Assembly: GCA_023375785.1 (NCBI GenBank)
Contig: SZWC01006682.1
Span: 88,884 to 120,703, forward strand
Direction of reading: 5' to 3'
DNA from: Penium margaritaceum
Taxonomy: Eukaryota > Streptophyta > Zygnematophyceae > Desmidiales > Peniaceae
Length of the DNA stretch: 31,820 nucleotides
Positions 9,736 through 21,600 of this stretch are shown here, one piece after another (the first letter of the stretch is position 1; every line of letters begins with the position of its first letter). The position numbers and the translations under genes are program-made. The notes beneath the pieces were generated by a model. It had not been told where the DNA came from. It saw only the letters and a program-made list of their open reading frames with translations, and made no database searches.

Positions 9736-11274
9736 TGACTATCGTCGCTCTCGTTGTAGCTTTTGTGTTCCTCCACGAGCGCTATAAACTCGCTCAAGTA
9801 GGCCTCAAGCGAGTTACCGTGTTGAGTGAAGTCTTTGATCTTCTAGAAAACACACTTAGCCTCCTCACGCTGGGTACACTTCTTACGCATGATTGCGCAA
9901 ACAATTTCCAACGGCATGGGTAGCCACTCGAGATGAGGCCTCTACGCACTTCACTCCCTGGCCACATACTTGAAGAGCTTGTCTTTAAGCCGACTTCTCG
10001 TAAGGTCAGCACATTAACTTAGTGGAGCCTAATGGACGTGCAGGATATGCTCCATGAGGTTCAACCAACCGGTGAGCTTCACGCCCTTCTAGAAGATCTC
10101 CACGCTGTGGAGGAAGGACGTGTTCATCACCGTCCATGAAGTTGTCATGGTAGGCAAGTCATCGCTTCCACCGATACTTGCATCTGCGGTTGTAGTGTGC
10201 TATGTTTGGTGCTGTAACCGCACATGGGTCACGCTCATCAATGTTTTCTTGAGGTCGTTACATAAGGAGCTTACCTCATACACGGTTAGGCACTCTAGCT
10301 GAAGACCACGGTCAACGACCTTCATACTCTAGCCAACGTGGTCTAGCAGGTTGGCAAACTTAAATTTAAGCTCTGACGTCGTCAGAGAATTGGCGATAGC
10401 CTCAAGGTCCACGCGTTATACGTGCACCTTTACCCACTATTGGCGGATGATTCGCGTACACGCCTTCAAAGAGTCGCATCTTTTGGAGGAGACTGTCCTC
10501 AACAACAATGCTTGAATGGGCTTCGCCCTGCCCCATTGCGGCCACATCGTAGGAAGGGGGTTATGTCCCCACACCTTTGAGTGATGCCGTACCCGCATTG
10601 TCAATGATGATCTTGAGTTGGCACGCCGCTTCAGCAGCAAACTCTATAGCCTTGCGTTGGTCATCCAAAATTGCCTTTGCGCCGTCGTCATCCGGCTCAC
10701 TCTTGGGGGAACTTCGTGCATGGCTGCTTTTGGTGCCCTTGTAACTATCGGCATTCTTTTCCCGTCGGCATCATAAGGCTATGCAGCAAGCGCCTTACCC
10801 TTCTCAAACAATTGACATGACTTTACCGCACAACGATGGTAATGAACGCAATCCTTGTCGCCTTTTTCCATTGTCGGCATCCTGCTCTTCGTTGCGGTCC
10901 CCCTTTGGGAAATCGTCCACCATCACATCGTCCTTCACGTGGGGGTCGTCCACGTGCACGTCGACCTTCTTTTTGAGCACTTTTGCGGCCTTAACATGCT
11001 TCCCGGTGTTGCAGTGGTTGGCATCGATTGCCTTCCATTGTACACTTGCCTTTGGCGGTACGGTTGCCTTTGGCCATACTCTTGCCTTGGTGTTTGCAAC
11101 CGTGCTCGTGATGAGGGCCCTACAAACCTTGAGTCCGCCGAGAGCTCGTGGTGAGGCCGTCACCACCTTCCTCTTGTTGTTCTTGAAAGGTCCGGTACTT
11201 GCCACCTCGTCGTGTGTGCAACTAGAACATGATGACATTGTGAGGATCACCCCACAACTTAAAGAGGGAATCAT
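9736..11274 (-). pseudogene. Gypsy gag (broken, C-terminus deleted)
   Basis: The clearest part, at about 9736-9990 on the minus strand, reads HLEWLPMPLEIVCAIMRKKC, then IKDFTQHGNSLEAYLSEFI and EEHKSYNESDDSQA. This is the pattern of plant Ty3/Gypsy gag capsid domains. Upstream, a stop-interrupted region leads to a 156-codon open frame (11274-10804) rich in Lys/Asp/Val that begins MIPSLSCGVILTMSSCSS. It sits where gag should start, but its N-terminal sequence is not itself recognisable. No CCHC knuckle or protease DSG motif follows the capsid part. Open frames on the plus strand over 10781-11281 are the antisense of this region. Confidence 0.65.
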
Positions 11275-11987
11275 GTCCTAAAATCCACCCCTCAGAATTG
11301 GTGAGGAAGTTTTTATATGTGTATCTGTTTTTTTAGGCTGCCACATCGGCACAAGGTTCTAGGCTTGTAGGTAAACCCATAAGCCATGACTCACGGCACT
11401 AGAAAAGGTGAGCTAACCTAAATAAACAAGCAAGAAAAAGGTCAAGAAGCAAAAGAATACTTTTCTTCTTATGTTCTTATCTTCTTGTCTTCTCGTCTTC
11501 CTTCGCCTCTTTCTGTGTCTTTTTGGCACAACTTGCCCCCCCTTCGAATTGCCAAGATTGTGCTCCACGACAATGTGTTAACCTTAAAAAATTCTGCATG
11601 TAGCGATGTTTTTCCTTTTTCTTTTTTCTAACTCGCTGTGACAGTATCTTGTATTAGAGAGAGGCACTATCCTATTCTTTTGTTGAAGAGAAGTAGAAGA
11701 AGCCTTGAAAAGAGGGAAAAGGTACGTGGTATTGGGGATGGATACTCCTTATCTTGTCCCAAAACATTTCCCCTAGTCCACTAGGATGTAGAAAAAACTG
11801 TAAAGAAGAAGCCCAAAAAAATAGAGCACTTCTTTAGCTTCCAAACACACTTCACGACACATCCAACTATGAAGCAAAGATGACGTTTCTACTACTTCTT
11901 ACATCTATCGTCAGTGTTTTACATATGTTGTAGCCGCCGTTTTCGTCAAACACTTGGTCGCGAGGGTCGTCAGGCTCTAAAAGCCAC
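11275..11987 (-). other. 5' leader of the Gypsy element
   Basis: Lies between the 5' LTR and the gag start. No coding resemblance; pyrimidine-rich tracts on the plus strand at about 11461-11545 and 11600-11640. The primer-binding-site candidate is at its LTR-proximal end. Confidence 0.5.
11973..11986 (-). other. Degenerate primer-binding-site candidate (tRNA-Met type)
   Basis: On the minus strand this reads TGGCTTTTAGAGCC, two bases inside the 5' LTR boundary. Plant LTR elements commonly use TGGTATCAGAGCC, complementary to initiator tRNA-Met. The TGG start and AGAGCC end match, while the middle is altered and one base longer. Confidence 0.45.
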
Positions 11988-12700
11988 TGGAAGGAGTAAA
12001 GTGTCCAGCTCCTACTCCAAAGTTGTCGTCAAACTTTGCACAATGACTTTCTCAGTCTGCGTCAAGGGTTAACCCCTCATGCAAGACTCAAAAGGCAATT
12101 GTCATCTACGACCCTGAGCAGGCAGACTCTAAGATTTTGAATCTGTGAAGGTTCATTTCTGTTTTGACCTCACCCTTTGTTTTGGGACCCAAACCAAGAG
12201 TTTTTACCTCGAACTTGTGCATTCGCGTTAGTTTTTTGATTTGGAAACCCATAATTCATCTCAAACAAACTTGACTTTCATTTTTGACGCGTCGGCACGA
12301 CCGGCAATATTGCACCGATTTCTCTTGTGTGTTCCCTCATCCTCTCCCTTACCCTCGCTCCCCCTATCCCTCATCCTCGCTTTCTTGTTTGCAAGGAGGG
12401 AGAGGGGGGGCAAGGGCACGAGGCCACAAGGCCTCACCCTTTTGCTCGTCGTGGCCCCTCAACTTCAGATCGGGCCGTGGCTAGCCGGTCGCTTGACCGG
12501 CCGCTTGCCATTTAGCTGGCCGGCATCAAGCAAGACTGCGGCCAACAAAGTGCTGGTTGCTAGTCAGTCCTCACTTACGCGAGGGGTGGTGCGCAACCAC
12601 CTCTTGCTTCAGTGCGGAGGGAGGGCCGAACTGGCCCTCTTAGTACAATGGCACACTTTTCATGGTCCGTCAAGGTGTTTTGGAAACATTTCAAAGTACC
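11988..12700 (-). repeat. 5' LTR of the Gypsy element
   Basis: Direct repeat of the copy beginning at 5842, with shared order of blocks (GACTCTAA, GTTTTTACCTC, CCCATAATT, CCCCTATCCCTC, GTTTGCAAGGAGGG, TTGACCGGCCGC, GTGCGCAACCAC, GGCCCTC). Mismatches and small indels are spread throughout. The right boundary lies somewhere between about 12660 and 12870. Apparent open frames on the plus strand (12241-12735 and smaller) arise from the GC-rich LTR core and are not genes. Confidence 0.75.
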
Positions 12701-12870
12701 TTGCTTTCCACACTCACATATCCGACATACCTTAAGCATAAAAAACGTGATATCATGTGTGAAGTGGTTAAAAAACACATTAGCATAAGTCCTTGAGTCA
12801 ATAATGTGATTTTCACATACCTCGTATTCTCTTGCGTGTGCTTGTATGCTCTGTTGTGTACCGGTTCATT

Positions 12871-15800
12871 TGTGATTATGAGTGTCACCCCAATCTACCT
12901 TTTTGAATGAGCAATTCCATAAGTTCATTGCATAGTTTTTATGAAGGTTTTATGCACTTTTGTCAAATGAAACATATATTTAATCATGTTTTGTACTTTT
13001 CATGTCCTTTGCTTAAAGTGGTTTTGCTTCATTGAAATTCACAATTTGAAAGACGTTCAACATTTGAACTATGCAACAAGTTTTGCATATTTGAAAAGAA
13101 GTAAAAAAAAGAACGACTGTTATAAAAAACTATACGAGCACTAATCAAGGACTTTTTTGATTGAGTACAAACAAAAATTACAAACACAGAGGGTCTACCA
13201 CATGCCCCATCAGTGTTAAAAACACAGTTTTCTTGGTTGGGCTTGCCTTAGGAAATGTACGACAGATAAAGGAGTTGATAAAGTTAAAAATGAACACATA
13301 CGAATATGGTGATGAAAATTCTAGAAGGTGAGGTGGATTAAAATCGTTTCAAAATTCAAGGAAAATTATGTAAGTTCCTTCAAATGTTGGGGAATTTAAG
13401 GAAACGATTCCAAAGATAACATTATAATTACAGAAATCAAGGTCCTTAAGCCCAATTCTATCGTAAATGTGGATTTCCATCTGCATGTTTCCCCATCCGT
13501 GCAAAAATTAAGGACAAAATCATGCAAAATCAAAATCTCAAGTAAGAAGAGAAAAACACCTATGCATAAAACATTTGAAGGATGGCCAGATGTCAAACAG
13601 AATTTGCTTCATTTTTAGCTGTAAAACGAGTGCCTTCTTCAATGTTAAACAAGGAATCTTGCGAGTAAGGCCTTTATGTACCTCATCATCATAACGGATT
13701 GCCCTTCTTCAATGTCTCAGTGAGTGTGAGGCAAAACGCATCTTATAGTGAGCAAAATAACCTATCTGATTTCCGGCACACGCTTTACCATTGATTTAAA
13801 CATTTTTCTCCATAATAATTGTGATCCTTTTGATTCTATCTGATGAAAACAACTTTTGTTAGAATTGTTGTCTGCATGCCAACTTTGTGAAGGACCTCAA
13901 AGTTGCCTTTTCATTTGAATGTATAAAAAATGAAATATAAGCCTTCTTTCACGACATGTATAACCATTCTTCATGATGTGTCCATGGGATAGTGTACAAA
14001 AATAGGAACTCTAGGTTTTCAACAACAGTGCCCTCCCGACAAAGAAGCTAATAATGCTCCAAAGTATGGTTATTCATGAGAAAAAACTCACCCAAAAAGG
14101 TCTTTAGCACAACATGTTTTCCTACAGTCGCCAAAAGACAAAATCTAACTCACACAACACGTAGGTGACCTCAAAGTTGCCGTCGTTAGACATGGGTACT
14201 GCGACTCAAAACAAAATTCAGTTGTTCTTCGAAATGAAAAACGTTATTAATGAGTAGGGCCCACAGATGTGGCCCCTTTCTAATGCATGATAAAATAAGG
14301 ATAAAAAACAAATTATTTATTACATCAACTCAACCATGTCATAATTCTACAACAGATGATTCCATGTGAAGAATGTAGTTTTCTTTCTTGCCTGTAAAAA
14401 ACTCACATCTCACTTGTAAAACATTATGATAGAGCTATGTTCATATTTGTTTATGCTCGAATGTGCCTTGAAAAGCACATGCAACATTGGGGTTAACATG
14501 CAAAACTTAGCTGGTATCAATTTGTTTCTGAAAATCTATTTGTACAAGTTGCTTTTCATTACATCGGTTTTCTTGTGAGGTATTCACGATAACTACAAAG
14601 GCTGGTACCACTTGTACATATTGCATGGTGTACGATAATGCTTTGCTATCATGGTCTCACGTTTTTTGGTGCCATGACTATTATGGGATGGCAACATTTG
14701 GCCTTACTCCACACTAAAAAGGTGATAGTGGGTTGGAAAAAAACCCCCACTATGAGGAGGACTAACCGGTGGCGAGAAATTCTCTAATTTCTTGCTAGCT
14801 ATCTCACAACCGCAAGCCATTAGATGAACACCTTCTAGGTTTTAGTCGAGGTCTCACTGAGTTGGAAGCCAAGAGGTTGGATACCCTCCAGGTTTGAGGT
14901 AGATGGCCTCAATCCCTTGCCCTTGTCCTCCCCATCTTGTCTCAAAAGACAAGTAGGATAAAAGAAAATTGTGAGCAAGGAAGATTTGCATGCAAGTACT
15001 CAACTTCAAGAAACGCTCTTATTCTACGTGGTCAAGTAGTGGGGTGCAAAACAACCACATGGGGACTTGTAACCTATGCCATGGAAGGCATCTTATGCCA
15101 CAATATGCAAGAATTGCACCTAGAGTGAGGGGCCACAAGACACCTTCATCATTTTCAAAATCTGGTAGCTTATTCAAAGCCCTACGTAAGCAAGTTTTCC
15201 GCACTTGTGGAGAAAGTGAAAATTTTCACAAGAGACGATCAAATTAAAGCTTATAATAATTTAGAATAGTTTTAGTAATCTTTTTTTGTTTTTTCTTTTG
15301 CTTGCTATTGTTGTTACTTGCTATTGCTGTGCTTGATATTGAACTACTTTTGTAATGGTCCTGTCAATAAGGATCTTAAGAAGAATATCACTAGGAAAGG
15401 AAGTACGCACACTTCATCAATGAAGGAAGTTCAACAATTACATGAGAGAAGGTTATTGGAAAACCTAAAACAGTGCTTAGATGCATGAACAGTAGCATGT
15501 GCATATTAAGGCGGCGGCGTGCATGGGCGTTGTAGAGGCTAGAGGCACGTCTACGCACAAGGGTGGATTGAAGGGCATGAAATGTACAAATCCTCTACAT
15601 TAGAAGAACAAGTCCACATAGGCCAAACAACCAAAAAAAAGAGGGAAACCATTACAGGCTTTACTCTGTGACAAAGCATTGCAACATACCCTTACTGACG
15701 GCCCCTACCATTGTTACATGTAGACTATCAACTTTGTGGCTTAATGGCTTGATGCTTTTGGTCATGCAAACGAGGCCGTGGTGTGGGTCTGAGAAAGAGA

Positions 15801-16849
15801 AACTCATGGGTAAAGTGTGGAACAAGGTTGTGGACAGTGTTGTGGGCATGGCCATGGTCAAGGTAAATGGCTGGGCTCTAAGAATACCCAAGGCTATAGT
15901 GTAAGTTTTCCTTATCCGTAACAAACATTAGCTGAAACCATTGAACACAAAAATTATATCAAAAGTGTGGGTTCATTTGTTCAAACTAGAGTGAAAGAAG
16001 AATTGAATTCTTTACCCGTTCAGATTTCCTTGTTTTCTTCTCTCCTCTTTTTCAATATTCTTCTACATTTTTTAAGAAACATTTCTAACTACATCTTGCA
16101 CCTGTGGAGACGATGAATGGTTTAAATGAATATGATTGGCAACATCAACTACGTTTTAAGAAATGTGTGATGTAACTATTGAAGGAGACACCCTCAAAGT
16201 CTTGAGCTCATTCACTGTCATTATATGTGAACTGAAATGGGTAATTTATGGGAGTTGCGGTGTGCACCATACCACAACCATGTTTCCCACAAACTCCGTT
16301 TGCTTTCTTCGAGCTTGTTCACTTAGAGACTGCAGTCAACATGAAAGTGTTTTTAAAATGATGAATAGCTATTGCTGCTTTGCACGTAGTAGATAACGCT
16401 TGAGGAAGTTAGTCCTTTGTAAGCCATGGCCTTTCCTAATTAGAGGGTTTAAAGATGAAGCCATCAAATGGGGGTATATGTTGTTTATCATGACCATACA
16501 TTACTTGTGATTGGTACTAGTAAAGTAAAAATGTGCATTCAAAAGTAGACAAATAATTTCATCTTGTGGGTAATCACCATGTTTGGTAATCACCAGGCAA
16601 TTTACTTAATGCTAGCTGATATTTGGCTCCATAGAAACAAGGCTTTGATATGCTTTGCATGAAAGCCATTCATCCTTAGGAAATGAAAGTGTCAATTTAC
16701 ATTGGTTTAGAGGACAAAAGTTTCAATTGCACGGCTGAAAATCCGTGCTAGCTTGTCCATGGTCCACTTTAAGGGACGTGTTTGAGAAGGTCATTAATAC
16801 TTAGTTGCTAAGCTATATAAATTGGAGGTTAACGTGAATAAAAACATGC
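12871..16849. other. AT-rich stretch without a supportable gene
   Basis: I found no frame with family resemblance. Short open frames at 14937-15247, 15661-15924 and 16163-16396 have no recognisable motif and no coding-like context. A 15-base direct repeat GACCTCAAAGTTGCC occurs at about 13893 and 14167. A perfect 8-bp stem (ATAGTGGG ... CCCACTAT) lies at about 14726-14754. This may be highly decayed transposon DNA. Confidence 0.5.
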
Positions 16850-17079
16850 CAAAAGAGATGATGTTTCTATTTTGGGAATTTTTAGATGTATTTCAAGACC
16901 CACTAGTTGAGCTTCAACCAAAATGAAAAATGGATCACATGATTTCAGTACAAATGCAAGCACTGATGTTGTTAGTTTCATGTATTATCTTGGTCAAGTA
17001 AGGAGGCAAGAGGTCAAATGCCAAGTCAGATACTTCCTTTCAAAAGGGTGGATTGTGTCCTTTATCTCAAATCTGCTTC

Positions 17080-17695
17080 GTGTTGAGATCGTTTTGTAGG
17101 CGCATTGAAGGAGAAAATGGAATGATGCCATAGATGTTTAAGTCAGCCAACATGGTTGCATTCTTTCTCTCATGAACATACATGCTAGGGTAGATGTCAC
17201 CATGCATGAAGGAATCCTTGTCCATGAACATATCCATCTCCTACTTCCAAATTCTTGGCTCTTGTAATAACCCATAGGACGCCTTCACCAATCTACACTC
17301 GTTTCCTTTGTAAATGTCAACCAGCGCGGAAACCTCCATCAACAATTCCTTGTCAAGTTCTTGATAACGAAAGGCTACCTTGACATCCGTTTGGTGGACC
17401 TATAGGCTCAGAGGAGAAGGAATGGGAAAATTTGACTTGATGTATGTGAACATCACAACAATGAGCAAAGGTCTTATACTTTATGCAACACAGCGTTGAC
17501 AGAACCTCTTTGCTACCATTCCTCCATTCTACATATCTATCTTGCCATCTCATTTCCTTTTTGGTTTCAGCACTCGCTTGTCCCCACAAATTGAGCCCAA
17601 GCATTTCTTTCCACCAACATCCATCTCTCATTCGGGTAAATATAACTGAGTTCACTTTGAATTGCTTCATCTCACTACACTTTGTCATGCCCCAT
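17080..17695 (-). pseudogene. Copia reverse transcriptase (broken)
   Basis: The minus strand starts with DEAIQSELSYIYPNERWMLV (N-terminal RT, in the pattern 'EA...EL.SI..N.TW.LV'), then degenerate sequence, then HQTDVKVAFRYQELDKELLM at about 17340-17396. It continues ECRLVKASYGLLQEPRIWK, stop, EMDMFMDKDSFMHGDIYPSM and YVHERKNATM. The 'DVKxAFL' and 'LVKALYGLKQAPRxW' motifs identify Copia RT. The catalytic YVDD is not intact; the matching place reads LADLNIYG. Frameshifts and stops rule out activity. Confidence 0.85.
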
Positions 17696-17839
17696 GTGTT
17701 CCTCTATGAAAGATGTAGGCTTCTCTTGAAATATGAACGTATAGTTGAAGATTGTCCATTGGCCCCGATCTACAAAGCAATGCTACCAAGGGATTGTTCC
17801 CACCACTTCCCCTTTGTCATTCATCCCCGTTTCCATCCT

Positions 17840-18655
17840 CTTTGTTGGGTGCACCACACTTATGAGCCAAGTTTCCAGCCTTGCCACAATTATGGCAGTT
17901 TTCTTCACGCTTTGCACCCCTTCCACTATTACCAGTGCTATTACTTCCCTTTCACCTGTACACGAATGTATCAAGGAAGGTGTTACTACTCGAAAAGGCA
18001 AAGGCAACAATGTTTACTTCACTTATGCTATGCACATGTATACATTTTGCACATTCTCAGAAACACTTGTGTGAGCACCTTGATTCTCAGTCCACCCATC
18101 GATCACTTTGATCATGGGACCCTGTCTTTCAATGGCATCATAACAATATCATGGCCAATATTAAAGATTTGAGGTCGCATCCAATTCTGATGGCTTGTTG
18201 CAAGAGCGTCTAAAACATTGGCATAAAGGTGGAGACATCCTTCCTTTTACCAAGCCTCATGCTGATGAGGTTTTGTAGAATGGAGAGACGATTGAAAAGT
18301 GAGGAAGAATGAAGCACCTTGTCCAATGTGGCTAATGCCATGGCTACCACTGTAGAATTGCTAATGTTTGAAACAAATGAGGGTTTTATGGAAAAAACAA
18401 GAATGATAATAGTCCTCTTATCATAATTGACCCATCCCACAATCATGCTGTCAGAATCGTGTCCTTTTGGTCGAAGGATAGTTCCATCAAAATATCCTAG
18501 CAGATCGGTGGCATCGATGATGATCTCAAACTGCAAAATCTAGAGCGTTAAGCCCTATCCATCAAAAATCAAATTGGGAGAATGATTGTGTGGTCCCCTT
18601 GTCCATACCAACCTTTCAACTATGTCTACTCCTGCTGCTGCACCTATTATTTAAG
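17840..18655 (-). pseudogene. Copia gag polyprotein fragment (UBN2-type) with altered zinc knuckle
   Basis: The minus strand reads GVDIVERLVWTRGPHNHSPN, LIFDG, two stops, then FEIIIDATDLLGYFDGTILR ... IVGWVNYDKRTIIILVFSI ... LATLDKVLHSSSLFNRLSIL and ISMRLGKRKDVSTF. This matches the order of the plant Copia gag domain (ligand 'LxGxDGT', 'W...D..I...', 'A...L...F...S..R...L'). Downstream, at 17856-17897, is a zinc knuckle CHNCGKAGNLAHKC in which the expected His of CX2CX4HX4C is Asn. Stops separate these parts. Confidence 0.75.
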
Positions 18656-18660
18656 GCAAT

Positions 18661-21600
18661 GTACCTAAATTTGAGGCGGCTAGAGACTGTTGGTTAGAAG
18701 AGGTAAGTGCATCCCTTATTCACGTTAGTGAATGCGAGTTGATGTGAGATGATGAAAGTCGATTTCAACTCCCAAGGTTGAAAACTACAGAAGTGTTGTA
18801 TTAGCCTCCTATTGATTATGACGCGCAAAAATAAAAGTAAGGTGACGGCGAAGGAGCTTTCACTGCTTGTGACTTAGAGGTTGCGTGTGTGGAAATTTTC
18901 TAATTAAAGAAGTGCACCCATAACCCTCAACTAGCTAGTGAGCTTAACCCCTCTAGCAGAGAAGTCACAAAACCAAAAATCTCACAAAGGTTTTCCACCT
19001 TCTTCCTTTGTTGACATGTGTCATACACCCCAAAGTCAATCGGGCATATAATTTACATTCAAGATGACTAATGCCTTAGCATTACATATAAAGAAGAGCT
19101 TAAGTCTTCAACATTAAAGGGAGCATGAAGCAAGGGTTGATTTATCAGTATGTAATATAAGTCTTTTATAGCTCCCTTTCCAGTTATCATAAGCACATTC
19201 CTTTGAAAACGCGTGACTCAAGCACATCAATATGAGACTTGTGATGTGGCCTTGGCACATAAGCATCAGAGAGTGAAGAGGAGAAACTAGCCATGTACCT
19301 TCCAAGAAGCTACACAAACTATTTCTTGGAATCTTCCAACATAATCAAGATATGCATGGGGCCTAGATCAAACTCAATACTTCTCATTTGGTCAAATCAT
19401 TAGAATGGCCAATTCAATCACTCATCCAAATGATTTACTCAGAGGTCATGTTGCACAAGAGACAAATCATACTTGAGTTGCATTTCAACGAATCTAGGAG
19501 TAAAACCTCCATAAATGGCAGATCATGCCTAATCCACTCTAGTAGCAAAACAAGGGGCATTCAAGACAAATGAACAAAGATTTTAGGTTATTTGGAAGGA
19601 GATATCAACTTGATATTTGTTGTGTTGCGAATGACAGTTAGGATGCATCAAACTAGCCGTTGTACTAAGGTGCAAACCTGTGAAAATTAAAGTAACTATG
19701 GAGGATGGTGAGTGTTTTATGGCCAACGTGATTGTACAATGCCAACACCCCACCCCTTCCTCCTCTTTGATAACCACCAACAAAGATAACCTAGAACATT
19801 TGTTTTTTGATTACAATCTACAAAGTAAATTATCTAGAGTCATGGTTGCAATACTCTACAAATCTAACAAACTTTCTGGGGATGGAATGAATATTTTGGC
19901 ATGGGGAACAACTCCTTTGATGGATCAATCATTGTCTCCCAACTCCACAAAGTATCCATGTCAGGCCATGTACGATCTTCAGAGACTTGAAAGGCAATCT
20001 CAGATACCTATTAATGGCTAGGTTGAAGTGACAATGACCATGAGTATTGCATGACTTCCAGCTTGTTTTCATAACAACATTAGTAAGAGAAAGCTTTCGA
20101 GACTCCTCCTACTTCATCCCATTCCTAGAACTCTATAAGAGCATGTTAGCATACACATTTATGCCAAGTGACCCCAAAAACAAATACTTCATCACGAGAC
20201 CATATGGTGAGGAGCCTTCAAAAAGAAAACTATCAATTGATAATGTTTCCTAAAGTTTTCTTGCTTTAGTTATGCAAAAAATACTGTCAATTTTCCTGAA
20301 TACAAGAAGTCTACAGAAGTTTTTGTAGAAGAGGATACCCCAAACGTCTCTTTAAGATAATGCACGCATATGTTTTTTAATATTGAACCCACTTTTTTAT
20401 TTTGTGCAGTTTTATAATAAATTCTTCAAAAAACAAGCACAGAAAAACATATGCATGGTTTTTGCAATTGCTAATTCGGGTTTTATGTGTGTATATGGAC
20501 TCTTTTAAATGTCCATCTATTAGAGCTACGGATACACATTTCAAATTTTAAAAGAATTGGCCACAAAGAGGTCTTCCCTTACCTAAGAATATGAATAATA
20601 TTGGAGGAGAGTACTTAAAGGTGTATATGAAAGGGGTCCAAATTAGTACACATGTATACAGATGAAATTTCAAGCAAATTTAGGATACAAACCCTGATGC
20701 ACTCATCAATTACCATTGATTTGTTTTGGGGGTTAGGGAGCAAGATAAGAACATACAAATGCATGAAGTTTTTAGGATGTCTGAAATATACTCCTTGATA
20801 CATTGTCTAAACACATTTGGTGTTGGTGTTCAGAAAACGAGGTATCCATTAAATGATAATGAGAAGATCACGTTAATGGCACTTAAAACATTTGAATTTT
20901 TTTAGACAAAATGAATTTGAAAAATTAAATTGTTTTCTCGTGATTGCAATAATATTTTCTGCACAATGTTAACGAGTTAGAATCACGCACTTCTCCTTTT
21001 TTATCATGATTGAATACGTTTCATGATAAGTGGGAAGGAATGTATTGGGACGGCTATTTTCACCCTCCCTTTGCATATGCAAGAGATGGTTTGACACCAG
21101 CATTTGCCACCGCAAAGGTTGGTTGTTTATTAATCTTTTTAGAGCCACGAACTAGCTACTGAAAAGCTTGTTGGATGGGCGGTGGTTAATGAAGTGATCT
21201 CCAAGCCACCTATGATCGGTTGACTAAGCTAATTGCTTGATCGGCGGCCAGGAGATTTTAAGGCTTGAGCGATTGAGATTAATCGCCTCAAGCAATCACC
21301 CTCCTGCTCTCCTCCTCATCGCTCAATCCTAGTAACAATAGGGGAGAGGGTCAGTAAGAGAGGGACGTGTTTGAGAGGAAAACTAAGGCTGATCCAAAAC
21401 TAAAACATCATGCTTTGCATACTATTGTTTTAAGCTCGCATGTCCAGCATACGACTCAATTTTTATTGTAACACACTTCAAGTTTTGCTGATAGAAACGT
21501 TGTTCAAACTCACAAGTTAAGGGTACAACCCCTTTCTTTGTGACTAAAAAACAAGGAGGGTAAGTTGAAACCAGTCTGGGCCTTTTAAGAATTTAAGCAT

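Larger units (their letters stand above)
5842..12870 (-). mobile_element. Degenerate Ty3/Gypsy retrotransposon with chromodomain, minus strand
   Basis: A complete order of retrotransposon parts is readable on the minus strand. They run from high to low coordinates: LTR, primer-binding-site-like sequence, gag, reverse transcriptase, RNase H, integrase, chromodomain, purine tract, LTR. The two LTRs are direct repeats (about 5842-6728 and 11988 onward) that align by eye through most of their length but differ at many positions, so the insertion is old. All coding parts carry stops and frameshifts. The gag C-terminus, CCHC knuckle and protease are absent: gag runs straight into RT at about 9715-9735. 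Right-hand LTR limits are not resolved, so the outer end near 12.7-12.9 kb is approximate. Confidence 0.85.
16850..18660 (-). mobile_element. Ty1/Copia retrotransposon relic, internally deleted
   Basis: The minus strand shows a Copia-type gag followed only about 170 bp after its zinc knuckle by the start of a Copia RT, then RT core and faint downstream similarity to about 16.9 kb. Protease and integrase, which in Copia elements lie between gag and RT, are missing. No LTR pair could be recognised around it. A TATAAAAG on the minus strand near 19165 is the only promoter-like word upstream, and I do not claim it as an LTR promoter. Confidence 0.75.

Noticed and set aside
10781..11281. 166-codon plus-strand frame
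   Set aside because: Antisense to the gag-side open frame of the minus-strand Gypsy element; hydrophobic shadow translation.
12241..12735. 164-codon plus-strand frame
   Set aside because: Lies in the GC-rich core of the 5' LTR, with a counterpart at 6168-6620 in the other LTR; no protein resemblance.
14937..15247. Possible zinc knuckle (TCNLCHGRHLMPQY) on the plus strand
   Set aside because: The final Cys is Tyr and no other retroelement motif accompanies it; too weak to call.
17483..18172. 229-codon plus-strand frame with many Cys and His
   Set aside because: Antisense of Copia gag and RT, whose motifs are clear on the minus strand.
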